Shown here: positions 44,147-53,249 of the stretch, piece by piece | How the letters are laid out: each line of letters starts with the position of its first letter | Numbering within the stretch: position 1 is the stretch's first letter | Assembly (NCBI RefSeq): GCF_013377785.1 | Contig: NZ_JABXWT010000002.1 | Span: 124,001 to 188,000, forward strand | From: Ruegeria haliotis | GTDB lineage: Bacteria; Pseudomonadota; Alphaproteobacteria; Rhodobacterales; Rhodobacteraceae | Direction of reading: 5' to 3' | Length of the DNA: 64,000 nucleotides | Position numbers and translations under genes: made by a program | The notes under the pieces: generated by a model | Databases searched by the model: none | Seen by the model: the letters and a program-made list of their open reading frames with translations, nothing else | Told to the model about the DNA's origin: nothing

Positions 44147-44435
44147 ATCACCCAAAGGGTATTGGATCGCAAACGTCACCGTGACTGACCCTGACGCCTA
44201 TCAAGGCTATCAGGCCATCGCCCCCGAGGCCTTTCGCAAGTTTGGCGCCCGGTTTCTGGCGCGGGGCGAGGCGGAAACTCTGGAAGGTCAGAACTGGCAG
44301 CGGCGGGTTATCATTGAATTTGAAAGCATCGAACAGGCGCGGGCCTGTTACGCGTCTGATGAATATCGCGCAGCGCGGGCGCAGCGCGCGGGTGCATGCC
44401 TCGCAGACATCGCTTTGATCGAAGGGTTGGAGTGA
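44139..44435 (+). CDS. DUF1330 protein coupled to gntR
   Basis: This 98-residue protein is of the same family as the one at 29837, with GYWIANVTVTDPDAYQGY, FRKFGARFLARGEAETLEG, RRVIIEFESIEQARACYASDEYRAAR. It overlaps the end of gntR by 8 nt and is therefore co-translated with the regulator. In this setting it may act on, or protect against, an intermediate of the divergent catabolic operon. The reaction of DUF1330 proteins is not known. Confidence 0.85.
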   Translation: MTESPKGYWIANVTVTDPDAYQGYQAIAPEAFRKFGARFLARGEAETLEGQNWQRRVIIEFESIEQARACYASDEYRAARAQRAGACLADIALIEGLE

Positions 44436-44501
44436 TCGGTCACGGGGTCGAATGCAATCAGTCGATCAAGCAAGCCCCAAGTATCTTTCATGTCGTTCCA
44501 T

Positions 44502-45401
44502 TCACGTCAGCTGCGCGCGGCAATGGTCGACAAAGGCTGCATGGGTGCCGCTGCTTGTCGATCCGGGCACGCTCAGCACCCCCATCGCGATAGGTTGTAC
44601 ATCCCCCGTTATCGGAACAAATTTCAAGGGCCTGCCGTCAGGCGCCAGATCGTTCAGCGGAAGGAAGTTGGCGATGGAATATCCAAACCCATTCGCAACA
44701 AGACTTCGCATCACCGCCATGTCGCGTGTCCGCTCGCTGATTATCGGGCTCAGACCCGCGCGCGTAAAAAACGACAGAAAATAATCCGAGCTTATAGGCA
44801 GATCAAGCAACACCATGGGATATACGGCAAGGTCGTAAACGGTCAGACTATCATGACCAGCAAGGGGATGTTCGGGCGACAACAACGCGAATGGAGGTAA
44901 TTCGTTAACAAGGTGAAACTCCAGATCCGGGGGCAGATTCAGGTCATAGCTGAGGGCCAGATCAATCTCTGCCCGCCTCAAAGCCGCAAAGATCTGGTTC
45001 TGTGTCAGTTCCACCTGACTCATGCGTACATCCGGGTAATTCGCTTCAAAGCTTCGGCGCAGACTTGAAACCACGATCTGAGCGAACGATACCAGACAGC
45101 CCAGCCGTAAAGGCCCTTGGACAGTATTTGAAACTGCCCCGGCCATACGCGTCAACTCGGTCGCCTGGTTCAGAACGTTGAGAGCTTGTACAGCAAGGGT
45201 CTTGCCCGCTTCGGTCATCTTCAACCCCTGCGCCCGTTGCCGAACAAAAAGCGGAAGACCTAGTTCTAGTTCCAATTGGGTGATTGCAGATGATATCGAG
45301 GGCGACGACACGTTCAGCTTCTGGCTTGCAGCAGCAATACTGCCGCACTCTCCGGCCGCAACGAAATACTCCAACTGTCGTATTGTAAGTCTGATGGGCA
45401 T
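44502..45401 (-). CDS. LysR-family transcriptional regulator
   Basis: This 299-residue regulator has an N-terminal winged helix (RLTIRQLEYFVAAGECGSIAAASQKLNVSSPSISSAITQLELELGLPLFVRQ) and a periplasmic-binding-like effector domain. The start at 45401 gives the standard LysR beginning. It reads away from the two Rieske genes' 3' end, being on the same strand and downstream of them with a 430-bp gap, and is convergent with the DUF1330 gene. It is a candidate activator of the Rieske genes or the neighbouring catabolic genes; no T-N11-A site was pinned down. Confidence 0.9.
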   Translation of the reverse strand: MPIRLTIRQLEYFVAAGECGSIAAASQKLNVSSPSISSAITQLELELGLPLFVRQRAQGLKMTEAGKTLAVQALNVLNQATELTRMAGAVSNTVQGPLRLGCLVSFAQIVVSSLRRSFEANYPDVRMSQVELTQNQIFAALRRAEIDLALSYDLNLPPDLEFHLVNELPPFALLSPEHPLAGHDSLTVYDLAVYPMVLLDLPISSDYFLSFFTRAGLSPIISERTRDMAVMRSLVANGFGYSIANFLPLNDLAPDGRPLKFVPITGDVQPIAMGVLSVPGSTSSGTHAAFVDHCRAQLT

Positions 45402-45831
45402 ATAGGTGCTTTCAAGTGGCCCGTTCATCGTGGAGCAAGGACCAAGCGGCGTCCAGTCAACATTGCAGGTGATCAATCCTCACCCGGCACTTCATATGAA
45501 GGCGCCTCGCGCGGTTCTAATGCGCGCTAAAAAAATAAGCATCAATCTGCGGAGATAAGCATCAACCTTTATCAGATAGCTCATGTCTCGGCTCACCTCT
45601 TCGCTACGCTGGCGAATACTCGGCATCACTTTATGGATTTGCCCGACTGGGTCGTTGCTATCGATATCAACCGCATCGGTCAGGTTCTGGGGGCATTGCC
45701 CCGCAGCCACACGATCTTACCGCTGGATTGACGCTCAACAGCCTGACAGAAATCATTGTCCGGATGCGGCTCTGAGTACCTTTCAGAAGTATTGAACTTG
45801 TGGATGCGGGTTAGGCCATTGAGCTCGTCCT
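45402..45831. other. Gap of 430 bp with no supported gene
   Basis: Short frames exist on both strands (for example minus 45492-45710), but none has a ribosome site, usual codon bias or a recognisable domain. The stretch separates the lysR gene from the Rieske genes and must contain the lysR promoter. It may include decayed coding DNA. Confidence 0.45.
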
Positions 45832-46944
45832 TTACGCCACGATCTGGACACGGTCCTGCTTGGCAAGCCAAAGCTGGAAATCCCGTATCGTGCCTTCATA
45901 ATTGTCCTCGGCCAAAGGCCCCGAACATGCATGTTCTGAATTCAGGGCCACTTGCATCTTTTCAAGCTTCTCTCGGTCTTCGCGGTTGACCTCTTCCCAA
46001 AGCAAGATGCGCTTGGCGATGGTGTCGTCATCCAGATCATTGCCATAGGCCGACATGGTCCACTTCACGCGGATCTGCCCGGCATTCAGCGGGAAAATAC
46101 TGAGCGAGACAAGCAAGCTCGCCGCCTGGCTGGCAACTTGTGTCGGAAACACCGAAAACAGCGTCGACCGCAAACGTTCGTCGTCAGACAACCCTTTCGC
46201 TCCAAGCCCGCGCGAAGGAATATCTTTGGGGTAGTTCGCCGCGTAAGATGTGAATCCATCACCACCATACAGTTTTCGGGCCATGCCCGTCGGTGTGTAC
46301 CCGTGCAACGTTTGTGGATGAACGACGGAAAGATGGTACCCTTCCATGAAGTTCTCGACGAGGCATTTCCAGTTGGTATTCCAGACCTCCTCCGCTGCAT
46401 GCACCAAGCGAAATGAATCGCTCTCATAAGATGCAAGCAGTCCGTTAAGTTCGGGAAACTCAAACGGCAGGGCGTTCGGGTCCAAGTTAACATAGATAAA
46501 CCCGTTCCACAGATGCATATTGTGCCGGTGTAGTCCGCAGTTGGACGCGTCAAACCCTGCATTCTTCATGCGCGCCGCGCGCATCAGGCTGCCATCCAGA
46601 TCATAGGCCCAGGCATGGTACGAGCAGATGAAGCGCTTGGCCGAACCTTTTCCTTCGGCCAACGGCATTCCCCGATGACGGCAGACATTGGCAAGAACCG
46701 CAATGGCACCGTCCGCTTTTCGCACGACGATCAGCGGTTCATTCAACAATTGAACTGTAAAGAAATCGCCGGGTTCAGGCACTTCGTCTGCGCGTCCCAG
46801 ACAATGCCAGCCCCGGTGCAGGACGGTTGCGGCTTCGTGTTCAAATTGCGAGGCCGACGTATAAAACGCCCCCGGCATCGACATTGGTCTGTCGGCAGGC
46901 AGGGCCGCAATTTCCTGCAACTGTTTGGCTAGTTGACTGTGCAT
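45832..46944 (-). CDS. Rieske non-heme iron oxygenase, alpha subunit (second of pair)
   Basis: This 370-residue oxygenase has Rieske cluster ligands Cys88, His90, Cys107 and His110 (CRHRG ... CSYHAW) and a catalytic domain with the mononuclear iron site in NWKCLVENFMEGYHLSVVHP. It belongs to the broad group of alpha-only Rieske oxygenases such as GbcA and stachydrine demethylase, which oxidatively N-demethylate quaternary amines; the actual substrate is unknown. It follows the first Rieske gene after one base. No ferredoxin reductase is encoded close by, so electrons must come from elsewhere. Confidence 0.88.
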   Translation of the reverse strand: MHSQLAKQLQEIAALPADRPMSMPGAFYTSASQFEHEAATVLHRGWHCLGRADEVPEPGDFFTVQLLNEPLIVVRKADGAIAVLANVCRHRGMPLAEGKGSAKRFICSYHAWAYDLDGSLMRAARMKNAGFDASNCGLHRHNMHLWNGFIYVNLDPNALPFEFPELNGLLASYESDSFRLVHAAEEVWNTNWKCLVENFMEGYHLSVVHPQTLHGYTPTGMARKLYGGDGFTSYAANYPKDIPSRGLGAKGLSDDERLRSTLFSVFPTQVASQAASLLVSLSIFPLNAGQIRVKWTMSAYGNDLDDDTIAKRILLWEEVNREDREKLEKMQVALNSEHACSGPLAEDNYEGTIRDFQLWLAKQDRVQIVA

Positions 46945-46945
46945 C

Positions 46946-48112
46946 TCAGGCCCCCTCCTTTATCTTGGGCTCAAAACTCGAATCCATCCGATTCATCAGA
47001 TATTGCGCAAAGTCGAAATTGGGTCGCTCCAGATGCGACAGATGCCCCGGCTCAGCCCCGTCCGCACATAGCCCGCGATAGACCTTTTCCGTACACCCCC
47101 GGTCTTCGACATTGACCTCGTCCAGCAGCGTTTTTAGATCCGCCAGGTTTTGCTGCGCCTCGGCGTCGTCGGCATAGTCATCCGACATACCGCCACCAAA
47201 GCGGATCTGAACCTGTGACGGCCCCTTTGGGTGCAGGCTAAGATACCAGAAGTAACCCGGCGTCAGCGTAATAAGCAGGCTTGGATAAATCGCCAGCAAA
47301 AAAGTGGTGCGGCGCTCGTCCCCTTGCAGGCGATCGTTTTTGGGATGCGCCATTGCGATGCGCAGCGATTCCTCCTTGAGGATCGTGTGATAATTGAACG
47401 CCTTGCGACCCGGAGGGCAGATCATTTCATCAAGCCGTGAAAGCCCGCCAATTGTCCCGGCGTGACAAACCGGCAAATGATAGCTTTCCATGAAATTCTC
47501 AGCGAGGACTTTCCAGTTCGTATCCCACAGATGTTCTTCAAAGAAGGTCTCGGTGTAATTGGTCATGTCGTAACCAGCGACCAGATCTTCGACCTCTTTG
47601 AGCTGCTTGGCGACCGGAGATGCGTCGGGGTTGAGCGTAATGAAAACCCAGCCCAGCCATTCCTCACAGGCCACTTCGGGCAAAGCGTAATCGCTTTTGC
47701 AGAAACCTTCGTTCCTCGTCATCGCGGGCGCACCGCGCAAGGATCCGTCAAGATTGTAGGTCCAGGCGTGATAAGGGCAGACAATTGATTTCGTCTTTCC
47801 GCGCCCATGCAGCAACGTTGACATCCGATGGCGGCAGACGTTCGAGAACGCTCGCAAGACGCCATCGCGATCGCGCAGCACAACAATAGGCTGATCAGCC
47901 AGTTCGCAGGTCACATAGTCGCCGACTTCAGCCAACGAACTGGCCCGCCCAACGCAAAACCAATCCTTCTTGAAGATGTTGTCCAGCTCAGCCCCCACGA
48001 AGGTATCAGAGAAATAGACTGAGGGTGGCATTGCGCGCGCCCGTTCAAACGGGACCGATACATTGGTCCGCAACGCTTCGATCGGATCTTCAATTGGGTT
48101 CAAAACTGTCAT
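46946..48112 (-). CDS. Rieske non-heme iron oxygenase, alpha subunit (first of pair)
   Basis: This 388-residue protein has the same layout as its neighbour: Rieske ligands Cys93, His95, Cys112 and His115 (CRHRM ... CPYHAW), a bridging Asp and iron ligands in NWKVLAENFMESYHLPVCHAG. The two proteins are clearly related but divergent, so they may oxidise two successive substrates or form a mixed trimer. It is the first gene of the pair; the 795 bp upstream hold its promoter but no other gene I can support. Confidence 0.88.
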   Translation of the reverse strand: MTVLNPIEDPIEALRTNVSVPFERARAMPPSVYFSDTFVGAELDNIFKKDWFCVGRASSLAEVGDYVTCELADQPIVVLRDRDGVLRAFSNVCRHRMSTLLHGRGKTKSIVCPYHAWTYNLDGSLRGAPAMTRNEGFCKSDYALPEVACEEWLGWVFITLNPDASPVAKQLKEVEDLVAGYDMTNYTETFFEEHLWDTNWKVLAENFMESYHLPVCHAGTIGGLSRLDEMICPPGRKAFNYHTILKEESLRIAMAHPKNDRLQGDERRTTFLLAIYPSLLITLTPGYFWYLSLHPKGPSQVQIRFGGGMSDDYADDAEAQQNLADLKTLLDEVNVEDRGCTEKVYRGLCADGAEPGHLSHLERPNFDFAQYLMNRMDSSFEPKIKEGA

Positions 48113-48907
48113 GTTTCAGTTCCTTTCCTGTCGCGTCACTCAGCAGCTGCTGGGCAATAGTTTCGGTATTTTCTCTGGATGGCTATCTGATCTGCGACAT
48201 TTGCCACGTCGCCTCTGATCCCCCAGACACAGCTGGAGCCACGCCGCGATTGCCACGGAAGATCTAAAAAGGTGCCAGCTCATATCGCGGCATCAATCAT
48301 TTCAGCATCAGGTCCAGCCTGCCCGGCCCTTACAACCAGAGTATCGATATATTCCGCCATCGCTCAGAGCCTTTCGGGCCAACACCCGAGCGAGCTTGCC
48401 ACTCTCGCTGAACGCTAAAAAGAAGAGTCTTTCTTACTGCCAGTTAGGCAAGAGCTAACAAGTGGTTATGTCAGGACTAATCAATGATCTTGCGACTGTA
48501 TTCATTGGAAAAAGCGGAGATTGGAGTTTTACACAAATCAGTGAATCCGGACTGGTGGACAGGAGGCGGGCCAAATTCGTCTGATCGTAAGCGCCGCGAC
48601 TGATCCAACCAGACAAGATTTTCCCAACGCTATCAAAGCCTACAAAGGCACACCCGTTCGCAAGCGAACTTTGGTTGACAGAACTTCGCCAATGGGCTCA
48701 CGTCAGCGGGTCAGGCATTTGGAGGAGAGAACGCGGATCATCAATTGACCGTTTCAGGCAGGTTGGCCTTTGATGCTTTCGCTTCGCCCCTAAAACCAGA
48801 CGGTAAAACCAATCACTCATCCACAAAACACCCACCACGAAAGAGACATCATACATGGGAAGCAACGCACGGTCATACGCTTTGTGCACTCTGTTCGAGA
48901 TCGCCAA
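48113..48907. other. Gap of 795 bp, divergent promoter region, no supported gene
   Basis: This is the largest non-coding stretch of the window. It separates the Rieske pair (minus) from the M24 hydrolase gene (plus). A short plus frame near 48175-48267 contains a CDIC cysteine pair faintly like rubredoxin, but has no start of its own and cannot be supported. Other frames are short and broken. It may hold remnants of a lost electron-transfer gene as well as two promoters. Confidence 0.45.
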
Positions 48908-50053
48908 ATGAGAGGGTTTGAACAGGCCGAGTTTGAGGCCCGGACGCAGCGTGCTCAAAAGCTGATGGAAACCGCCGGTCTGTCGGCGCTTCTGCTTACG
49001 ACTGAAACGGATGTTCGCCACTTCACAGGATTCCTGACACGGTTCTGGGAAAGCCCGACCCGCCCCTGGTTCCTTATCGTGCCCGCGCAAGGAAACCCGG
49101 TCGCGGTCATCCCATCCATCGGCGCCGCACTGATGGGCCAGACATGGATCGACGACATCAGAACCTGGAGTGCGCCGGACCTGCAGGACGATGGCGTCTC
49201 ATTGTTGGCCGAGACACTGAATGAACTGACACCAGTGGATGGCCAAATTGGGTTGCCGGATGGTCACGAAACCCATGCCCGGATTCCCCTTGCCGATCTT
49301 GAGCGCGTGCGCAACACAATCGGCCCTCGACAGGTTTCCGGTGATCAAGGAATCCTGCGTCAGCTTCGAATGGTCAAATCACTGGCTGAAATCGCCAAGA
49401 TTGAAACCGCGTGTGGCATTGCTGGTCGGGCCTTTTCGCGTGTACCGGAAATCGCACGCGCTGGGGTGGCGCTGGACGAAGTGTTTCGCAAATTCCAGAT
49501 ACTTTGTCTGGAAGAAGGGGCCGACTGGGTACCCTATCTGGCCGGAGGCGCGGAACAGGGCGGGTATACTGACGTTATCTCGCCAGCACGGCCCACGCCA
49601 TTGGCCGACGGCGACGTATTAATGCTGGATACTGGGTTGGTCTGGGACGGATACTTCAGCGACTATGACCGGAACTGGTCGATTGGGTCTGCGAGACCCG
49701 AAACAAGATCCGCTCATGCCCGGTTGATTGAAGCCTCGGATGCAGCGTTTGAACTCGCAAGACCCGGCGCCACCGCCGCTGATCTGTTTCACGCAATGAA
49801 CACTGTGCTGACACGAGATGCCGAAGGAACGGATGCCGGGCGGTTGGGTCATGGGTTGGGCATGTCCCTGACGGAATGGCCGTCTCTTATCCCGACGGAT
49901 CACACAGTATTGGAGCCCGGCATGGTGCTTACGCTCGAACCGGGTATTGCAGTGGGCGATAAAATCCTTGTTCACGAAGAAAACATCGTCATCACTGAAG
50001 GCGCGCCACGATATGTCAGCCCACGAATCGGACCCGAGGTAATCGAACTATGA
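48908..50053 (+). CDS. M24-family metallohydrolase (Xaa-Pro / ectoine-hydrolase-like)
   Basis: This 381-residue pita-bread-fold enzyme keeps all five dinuclear metal ligands: Asp in LMLDTGL, Asp in YFSDYDR, His in GHGLGMSL, Glu in LTLEPGI and Glu in HEENIVI. Family members include Xaa-Pro peptidases and ectoine hydrolase EutD/DoeA. The latter reading is favoured because the next gene, overlapping by 4 nt, resembles EutA. The ATG at 48908 is used; a GTG at 48884 is possible. Upstream spacing shows only a weak ribosome site. Confidence 0.8.
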   Translation: MRGFEQAEFEARTQRAQKLMETAGLSALLLTTETDVRHFTGFLTRFWESPTRPWFLIVPAQGNPVAVIPSIGAALMGQTWIDDIRTWSAPDLQDDGVSLLAETLNELTPVDGQIGLPDGHETHARIPLADLERVRNTIGPRQVSGDQGILRQLRMVKSLAEIAKIETACGIAGRAFSRVPEIARAGVALDEVFRKFQILCLEEGADWVPYLAGGAEQGGYTDVISPARPTPLADGDVLMLDTGLVWDGYFSDYDRNWSIGSARPETRSAHARLIEASDAAFELARPGATAADLFHAMNTVLTRDAEGTDAGRLGHGLGMSLTEWPSLIPTDHTVLEPGMVLTLEPGIAVGDKILVHEENIVITEGAPRYVSPRIGPEVIEL

Positions 50054-50760
50054 GCCGCATCCCTTATACTCTTGATGCTGACGACCCCAATACCTCACCT
50101 CTTGGGCTGATCGTTCTGCAAACCGACGAGACGCTCGAGCCGGAATTCAGCGCGTATTTTTCCGACCAAAAATACCCGATCCATATTACCCGCATTCCAA
50201 GTGGTATCGAGGTTACAACGGATAGTCTGGCAGACATGGAAACCGCCCTGCCCGATGCTGCCAGCCTGCTGCCCAATGCCCGGCCCTATCGCGTCGTCGG
50301 CTACGGATGCACCTCGGCCAGTTCGGTCATAGGATCCGATCGCGTGGCGCAACTGGTCAAGCAAACCTGCAATACCGCTGAGGTCACAAACCCGCTGCGG
50401 GCGGCGTCGGCCTGCGCCAGCAACCTCGGGGTGTCAAAGTTTGCGCTGCTGTCGCCATATATCGAAGAGGTCAACATACCGCTTCGCAAAGCATTCGCCG
50501 AGAATGGCATATCTACTGATGTCTTTGGCACCTTTGGTGAAGCGGAAGAAGCCAAGGTCGTTCGCATCTCGAATCAATCCGTGATCGATGCCGCAATACA
50601 ATTGGGATCGGATTCGTCCGTCGACGCCATATTCCTGAGCTGCACAAACCTACGAACCTTGTCAGCCATCCCGGAGATTCGAGCCCGGATCAACAAACCG
50701 GTCCTTTCCAGCAATCAAAGCCTTGCGTGGCACATGAAGCAGCTGAACACGGCCAATTGA
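50050..50760 (+). CDS. Asp/Glu racemase superfamily protein (EutA / arylmalonate decarboxylase-like)
   Basis: This 236-residue protein has the two catalytic cysteines of the racemase/maleate isomerase fold: GYGCTSASS (near residue 79) and FLSCTNLRT (near residue 199). EutA of the ectoine-utilisation clusters and maleate isomerase share this design. Translation is coupled to the M24 gene by an ATGA overlap. Known ectoine clusters also carry eutB, eutC and eutE, absent here, so the substrate may be a different cyclic or amido compound. Its stop codon lies inside a 20-bp palindrome. Confidence 0.8.
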   Translation: MSRIPYTLDADDPNTSPLGLIVLQTDETLEPEFSAYFSDQKYPIHITRIPSGIEVTTDSLADMETALPDAASLLPNARPYRVVGYGCTSASSVIGSDRVAQLVKQTCNTAEVTNPLRAASACASNLGVSKFALLSPYIEEVNIPLRKAFAENGISTDVFGTFGEAEEAKVVRISNQSVIDAAIQLGSDSSVDAIFLSCTNLRTLSAIPEIRARINKPVLSSNQSLAWHMKQLNTAN

Positions 50761-50772
50761 TATATCAATTGG
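50753..50772. promoter_or_regulatory. 20-bp perfect palindrome upstream of the ABC/creatinase operon
   Basis: CCAATTGATA followed directly by TATCAATTGG is a perfect 20-bp dyad, overlapping the stop of the racemase-like gene and 124 bp before the GTG of the ABC ATPase. No U-run follows, so it is a better operator than terminator. The regulator is not known; GntR and similar dimeric factors bind such sites. Confidence 0.6.
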
Positions 50773-50895
50773 GTATCTTAGCCCAACAAAAGTGGATTCA
50801 TGGTTGCAATGCAGCTGCCGCTTGGTCTTAATTGAGTCGATAGATCAGTGAAATCCGACACTGCCGGATAATCATTTGACGAGACAGGGGGTCTT

Positions 50896-51996
50896 GTGAC
50901 CGAAGCAACTAGCGACGCCGCGTTTGTCGAATTTCAACGCGTTCAGAAGTCTTACGATGGCGAAATTCTCGTCGTAAAAGACTTAAACTTGGCACTGCCA
51001 AAGGGTGAGTTTCTGACAATGCTTGGGCCGTCAGGCTCCGGCAAGACCACCTGCCTGATGATGCTGGCCGGATTTGAAACTGCCACCCATGGCGAAATCC
51101 TGCTGGACGGCCGGCCCATCAACAATATCCCACCGCATAAACGTGGAATTGGCATGGTTTTTCAAAACTATGCGCTTTTCCCACACATGACTGTGGCCGA
51201 GAATCTGGCGTTCCCGCTTGAGGTTCGCAAAATGGGTAAATCCGATCGCGAAGCCAAAGTGAAACGTGCGCTGGACATGGTGCAGATGGGCGCCTTCGGC
51301 AGCCGTCGTCCAGCCCAGTTGTCGGGCGGTCAGCAACAGCGGATCGCGCTTGCACGCGCCTTGGTTTTTGAACCTGAGCTGGTTTTGATGGACGAACCGC
51401 TGGGTGCGCTGGACAAGCAGCTGCGTGAACACATGCAGTTCGAGATCACCCGCCTTGCGCACGAACTTGGAATTACCACCGTTTACGTGACCCACGACCA
51501 GACCGAAGCGCTGACGATGTCGGACCGCGTCGCCGTGTTTGATGACGGGCGGATTCAGCAACTGGCCCCACCGGATCAGCTGTACGAAGAGCCTGAGAAC
51601 AGCTTTGTCGCGCAATTCATCGGTGAAAACAACACCCTGGAAGGCACAGTTAAATCAATTGATGGCAACACCTGCCTGATCACACTGGACGACGGATCCG
51701 AGATTGACGCGGTACCGATCAATGTCAGCCAGCCTGGCGAACGGACCACGGTTTCAATCCGGCCCGAACGCGTGGAATTCAACAAGGACCGTCTGCACGC
51801 CGATGCACATACGTTGAAGGCGACGGTGAAGGAATTCATCTATATGGGCGATGTCTTCCGCTTTCGCATGTCGGTGGCCGGTAATGACGAATTTATCGTC
51901 AAGACACGAAATGCCCCGGATGCAGTAAGGCTTAACCCCGGCGAAGAAATCGAGATCGGGTGGCTGCCTCAGGATTGTCGGGCGCTGGACGCCTAG
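50896..51996 (+). CDS. ABC transporter ATPase, PotA type
   Basis: This 366-residue ATPase of the spermidine/putrescine-type (PotA/CysA) branch has Walker A GPSGSGKTT, signature LSGGQQQRIALARAL, Walker B VLMDEPLGALDK, H-loop VTHDQTEAL, and a C-terminal TOBE domain (about 285-360). A GTG start at 50896 has a strong AGGGGGT site. It begins an operon of ATPase, binding protein, two permeases and creatinase, all on the plus strand, so it probably powers uptake of creatine or a related guanidino or amine compound. Confidence 0.9.
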   Translation: MTEATSDAAFVEFQRVQKSYDGEILVVKDLNLALPKGEFLTMLGPSGSGKTTCLMMLAGFETATHGEILLDGRPINNIPPHKRGIGMVFQNYALFPHMTVAENLAFPLEVRKMGKSDREAKVKRALDMVQMGAFGSRRPAQLSGGQQQRIALARALVFEPELVLMDEPLGALDKQLREHMQFEITRLAHELGITTVYVTHDQTEALTMSDRVAVFDDGRIQQLAPPDQLYEEPENSFVAQFIGENNTLEGTVKSIDGNTCLITLDDGSEIDAVPINVSQPGERTTVSIRPERVEFNKDRLHADAHTLKATVKEFIYMGDVFRFRMSVAGNDEFIVKTRNAPDAVRLNPGEEIEIGWLPQDCRALDA

Positions 51997-52085
51997 ACAA
52001 AGACCGAGCGCGGCAGAGGGACAGGCTGACGAAAACCCGTGCGTCAGCCTACAACAACAACAACGGGAATAATTGGGAGTTACTT

Positions 52086-53177
52086 ATGAAACCAACAAAG
52101 ATCTTGCTCACTGCAGCTGCGATTGCGACCGCAGCCGGTGGCGTTTCCGCAGAAGAGATGACAATCGTCTCGTGGGGCGGCGCCTATTCCAAATCGCAGC
52201 TAAAAGCCTATCACGAGCCCTATTCGGAAAAATCAGGCGTCACCATCCTGAACGACGACAGCTCGAACGAGGCTGTTGCCAAGCTGCGCGCCATGAATGA
52301 GGCAGGCAACATCACATGGGATGTGGTTGATGTTGTGGCTGCGGATGCAATTCGTCTGTGCGACGAAGGTCTGGCGATGGAAATTGATCCCGACACCATG
52401 CTGGCCCCAGCGCCTGACGGCACCTCGGCCGCGGATGACTTTGGTGAGCTGCTGGTCAGCGACTGCTTTATCCCGCAAATCGTGTATTCGACCGCGTTCG
52501 GCTATCGCACCGATCTGGTAGGTGATACCCCGCCAACCGATATCTGTGCTGTATTTGATCTGGAAGCCTATCCCGGCAAACGTTCGCTGGAGAAACGTCC
52601 GATCAACAACATGGAATGGGCTCTGCTTTGTGACGGCGTAGCCAAGGACGACGTTTATGATGTTCTGGCCACCCCTGAAGGTCAGGAACAGGCGCTTAAG
52701 AAGCTGGATACCATCAAGGACAGCGTTGTCTGGTGGTCGGCTGGTGCTGACACTCCACAGTTGCTGGCAGATGGTGAAGTTATCATGGGCTCGACCTACA
52801 ATGGTCGTCTGTTCAGCGTGATCGAAGAGCAGAAACAGCCGGTGGCAATGCTCTGGGACGCGCAGGTGTTTGACCTTGATGGTTGGATCATTCCAGCCGG
52901 TCTGAGCGATGAGCGCAAGCAGCGCGCGCTGGATTACATCATGTTCGCGACCGACACCCAGCGTCTGGCAGATCAGGCCAAGTACATCTCGTACGGCCCG
53001 GCCCGCGCGTCGTCCGCACCATTGGTTGGTCAGCACGCCGAACTGGGTATCGACATGGCGCCGCACATGCCGACCGATCCGGAAAACGCCAAGAACACGT
53101 TCCTCTACAACTACGAGTTCTGGGCAGATTACCGCGACGACATCGACGCCAAATTCCAGGCGTGGCTGGCGCAATAA
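52086..53177 (+). CDS. Periplasmic binding protein, PotD type
   Basis: This 363-residue solute receptor has a signal peptide (cleavage near GGVSAEEM) and the PotD-like start of the mature chain MTIVSWGGAYSKSQLKAYHEPY. VYSTAFGYRTDLVGDTPPTD and WALLCDGVAKDDVY are in the hinge region. Family members bind polyamines, putrescine or other small amines; the downstream creatinase suggests creatine. The ATG at 52086 has GGGAG 7 nt upstream. It lies 89 nt after the ATPase gene. Confidence 0.88.
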   Translation: MKPTKILLTAAAIATAAGGVSAEEMTIVSWGGAYSKSQLKAYHEPYSEKSGVTILNDDSSNEAVAKLRAMNEAGNITWDVVDVVAADAIRLCDEGLAMEIDPDTMLAPAPDGTSAADDFGELLVSDCFIPQIVYSTAFGYRTDLVGDTPPTDICAVFDLEAYPGKRSLEKRPINNMEWALLCDGVAKDDVYDVLATPEGQEQALKKLDTIKDSVVWWSAGADTPQLLADGEVIMGSTYNGRLFSVIEEQKQPVAMLWDAQVFDLDGWIIPAGLSDERKQRALDYIMFATDTQRLADQAKYISYGPARASSAPLVGQHAELGIDMAPHMPTDPENAKNTFLYNYEFWADYRDDIDAKFQAWLAQ

Positions 53178-53249
53178 GCGCAAGTTGCTTTTGAAAACAT
53201 GTCGGGGGCAGTGCGCTGCCCCTGACCCAAGCAAATCCAAGGGACGCCA

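Noticed and set aside
48175..48267. Rubredoxin-like CDIC fragment upstream of the Rieske genes
   Set aside because: Only one cysteine pair, no start of its own, and the flanking sequence does not match rubredoxin. Kept only as a hint in the gap.
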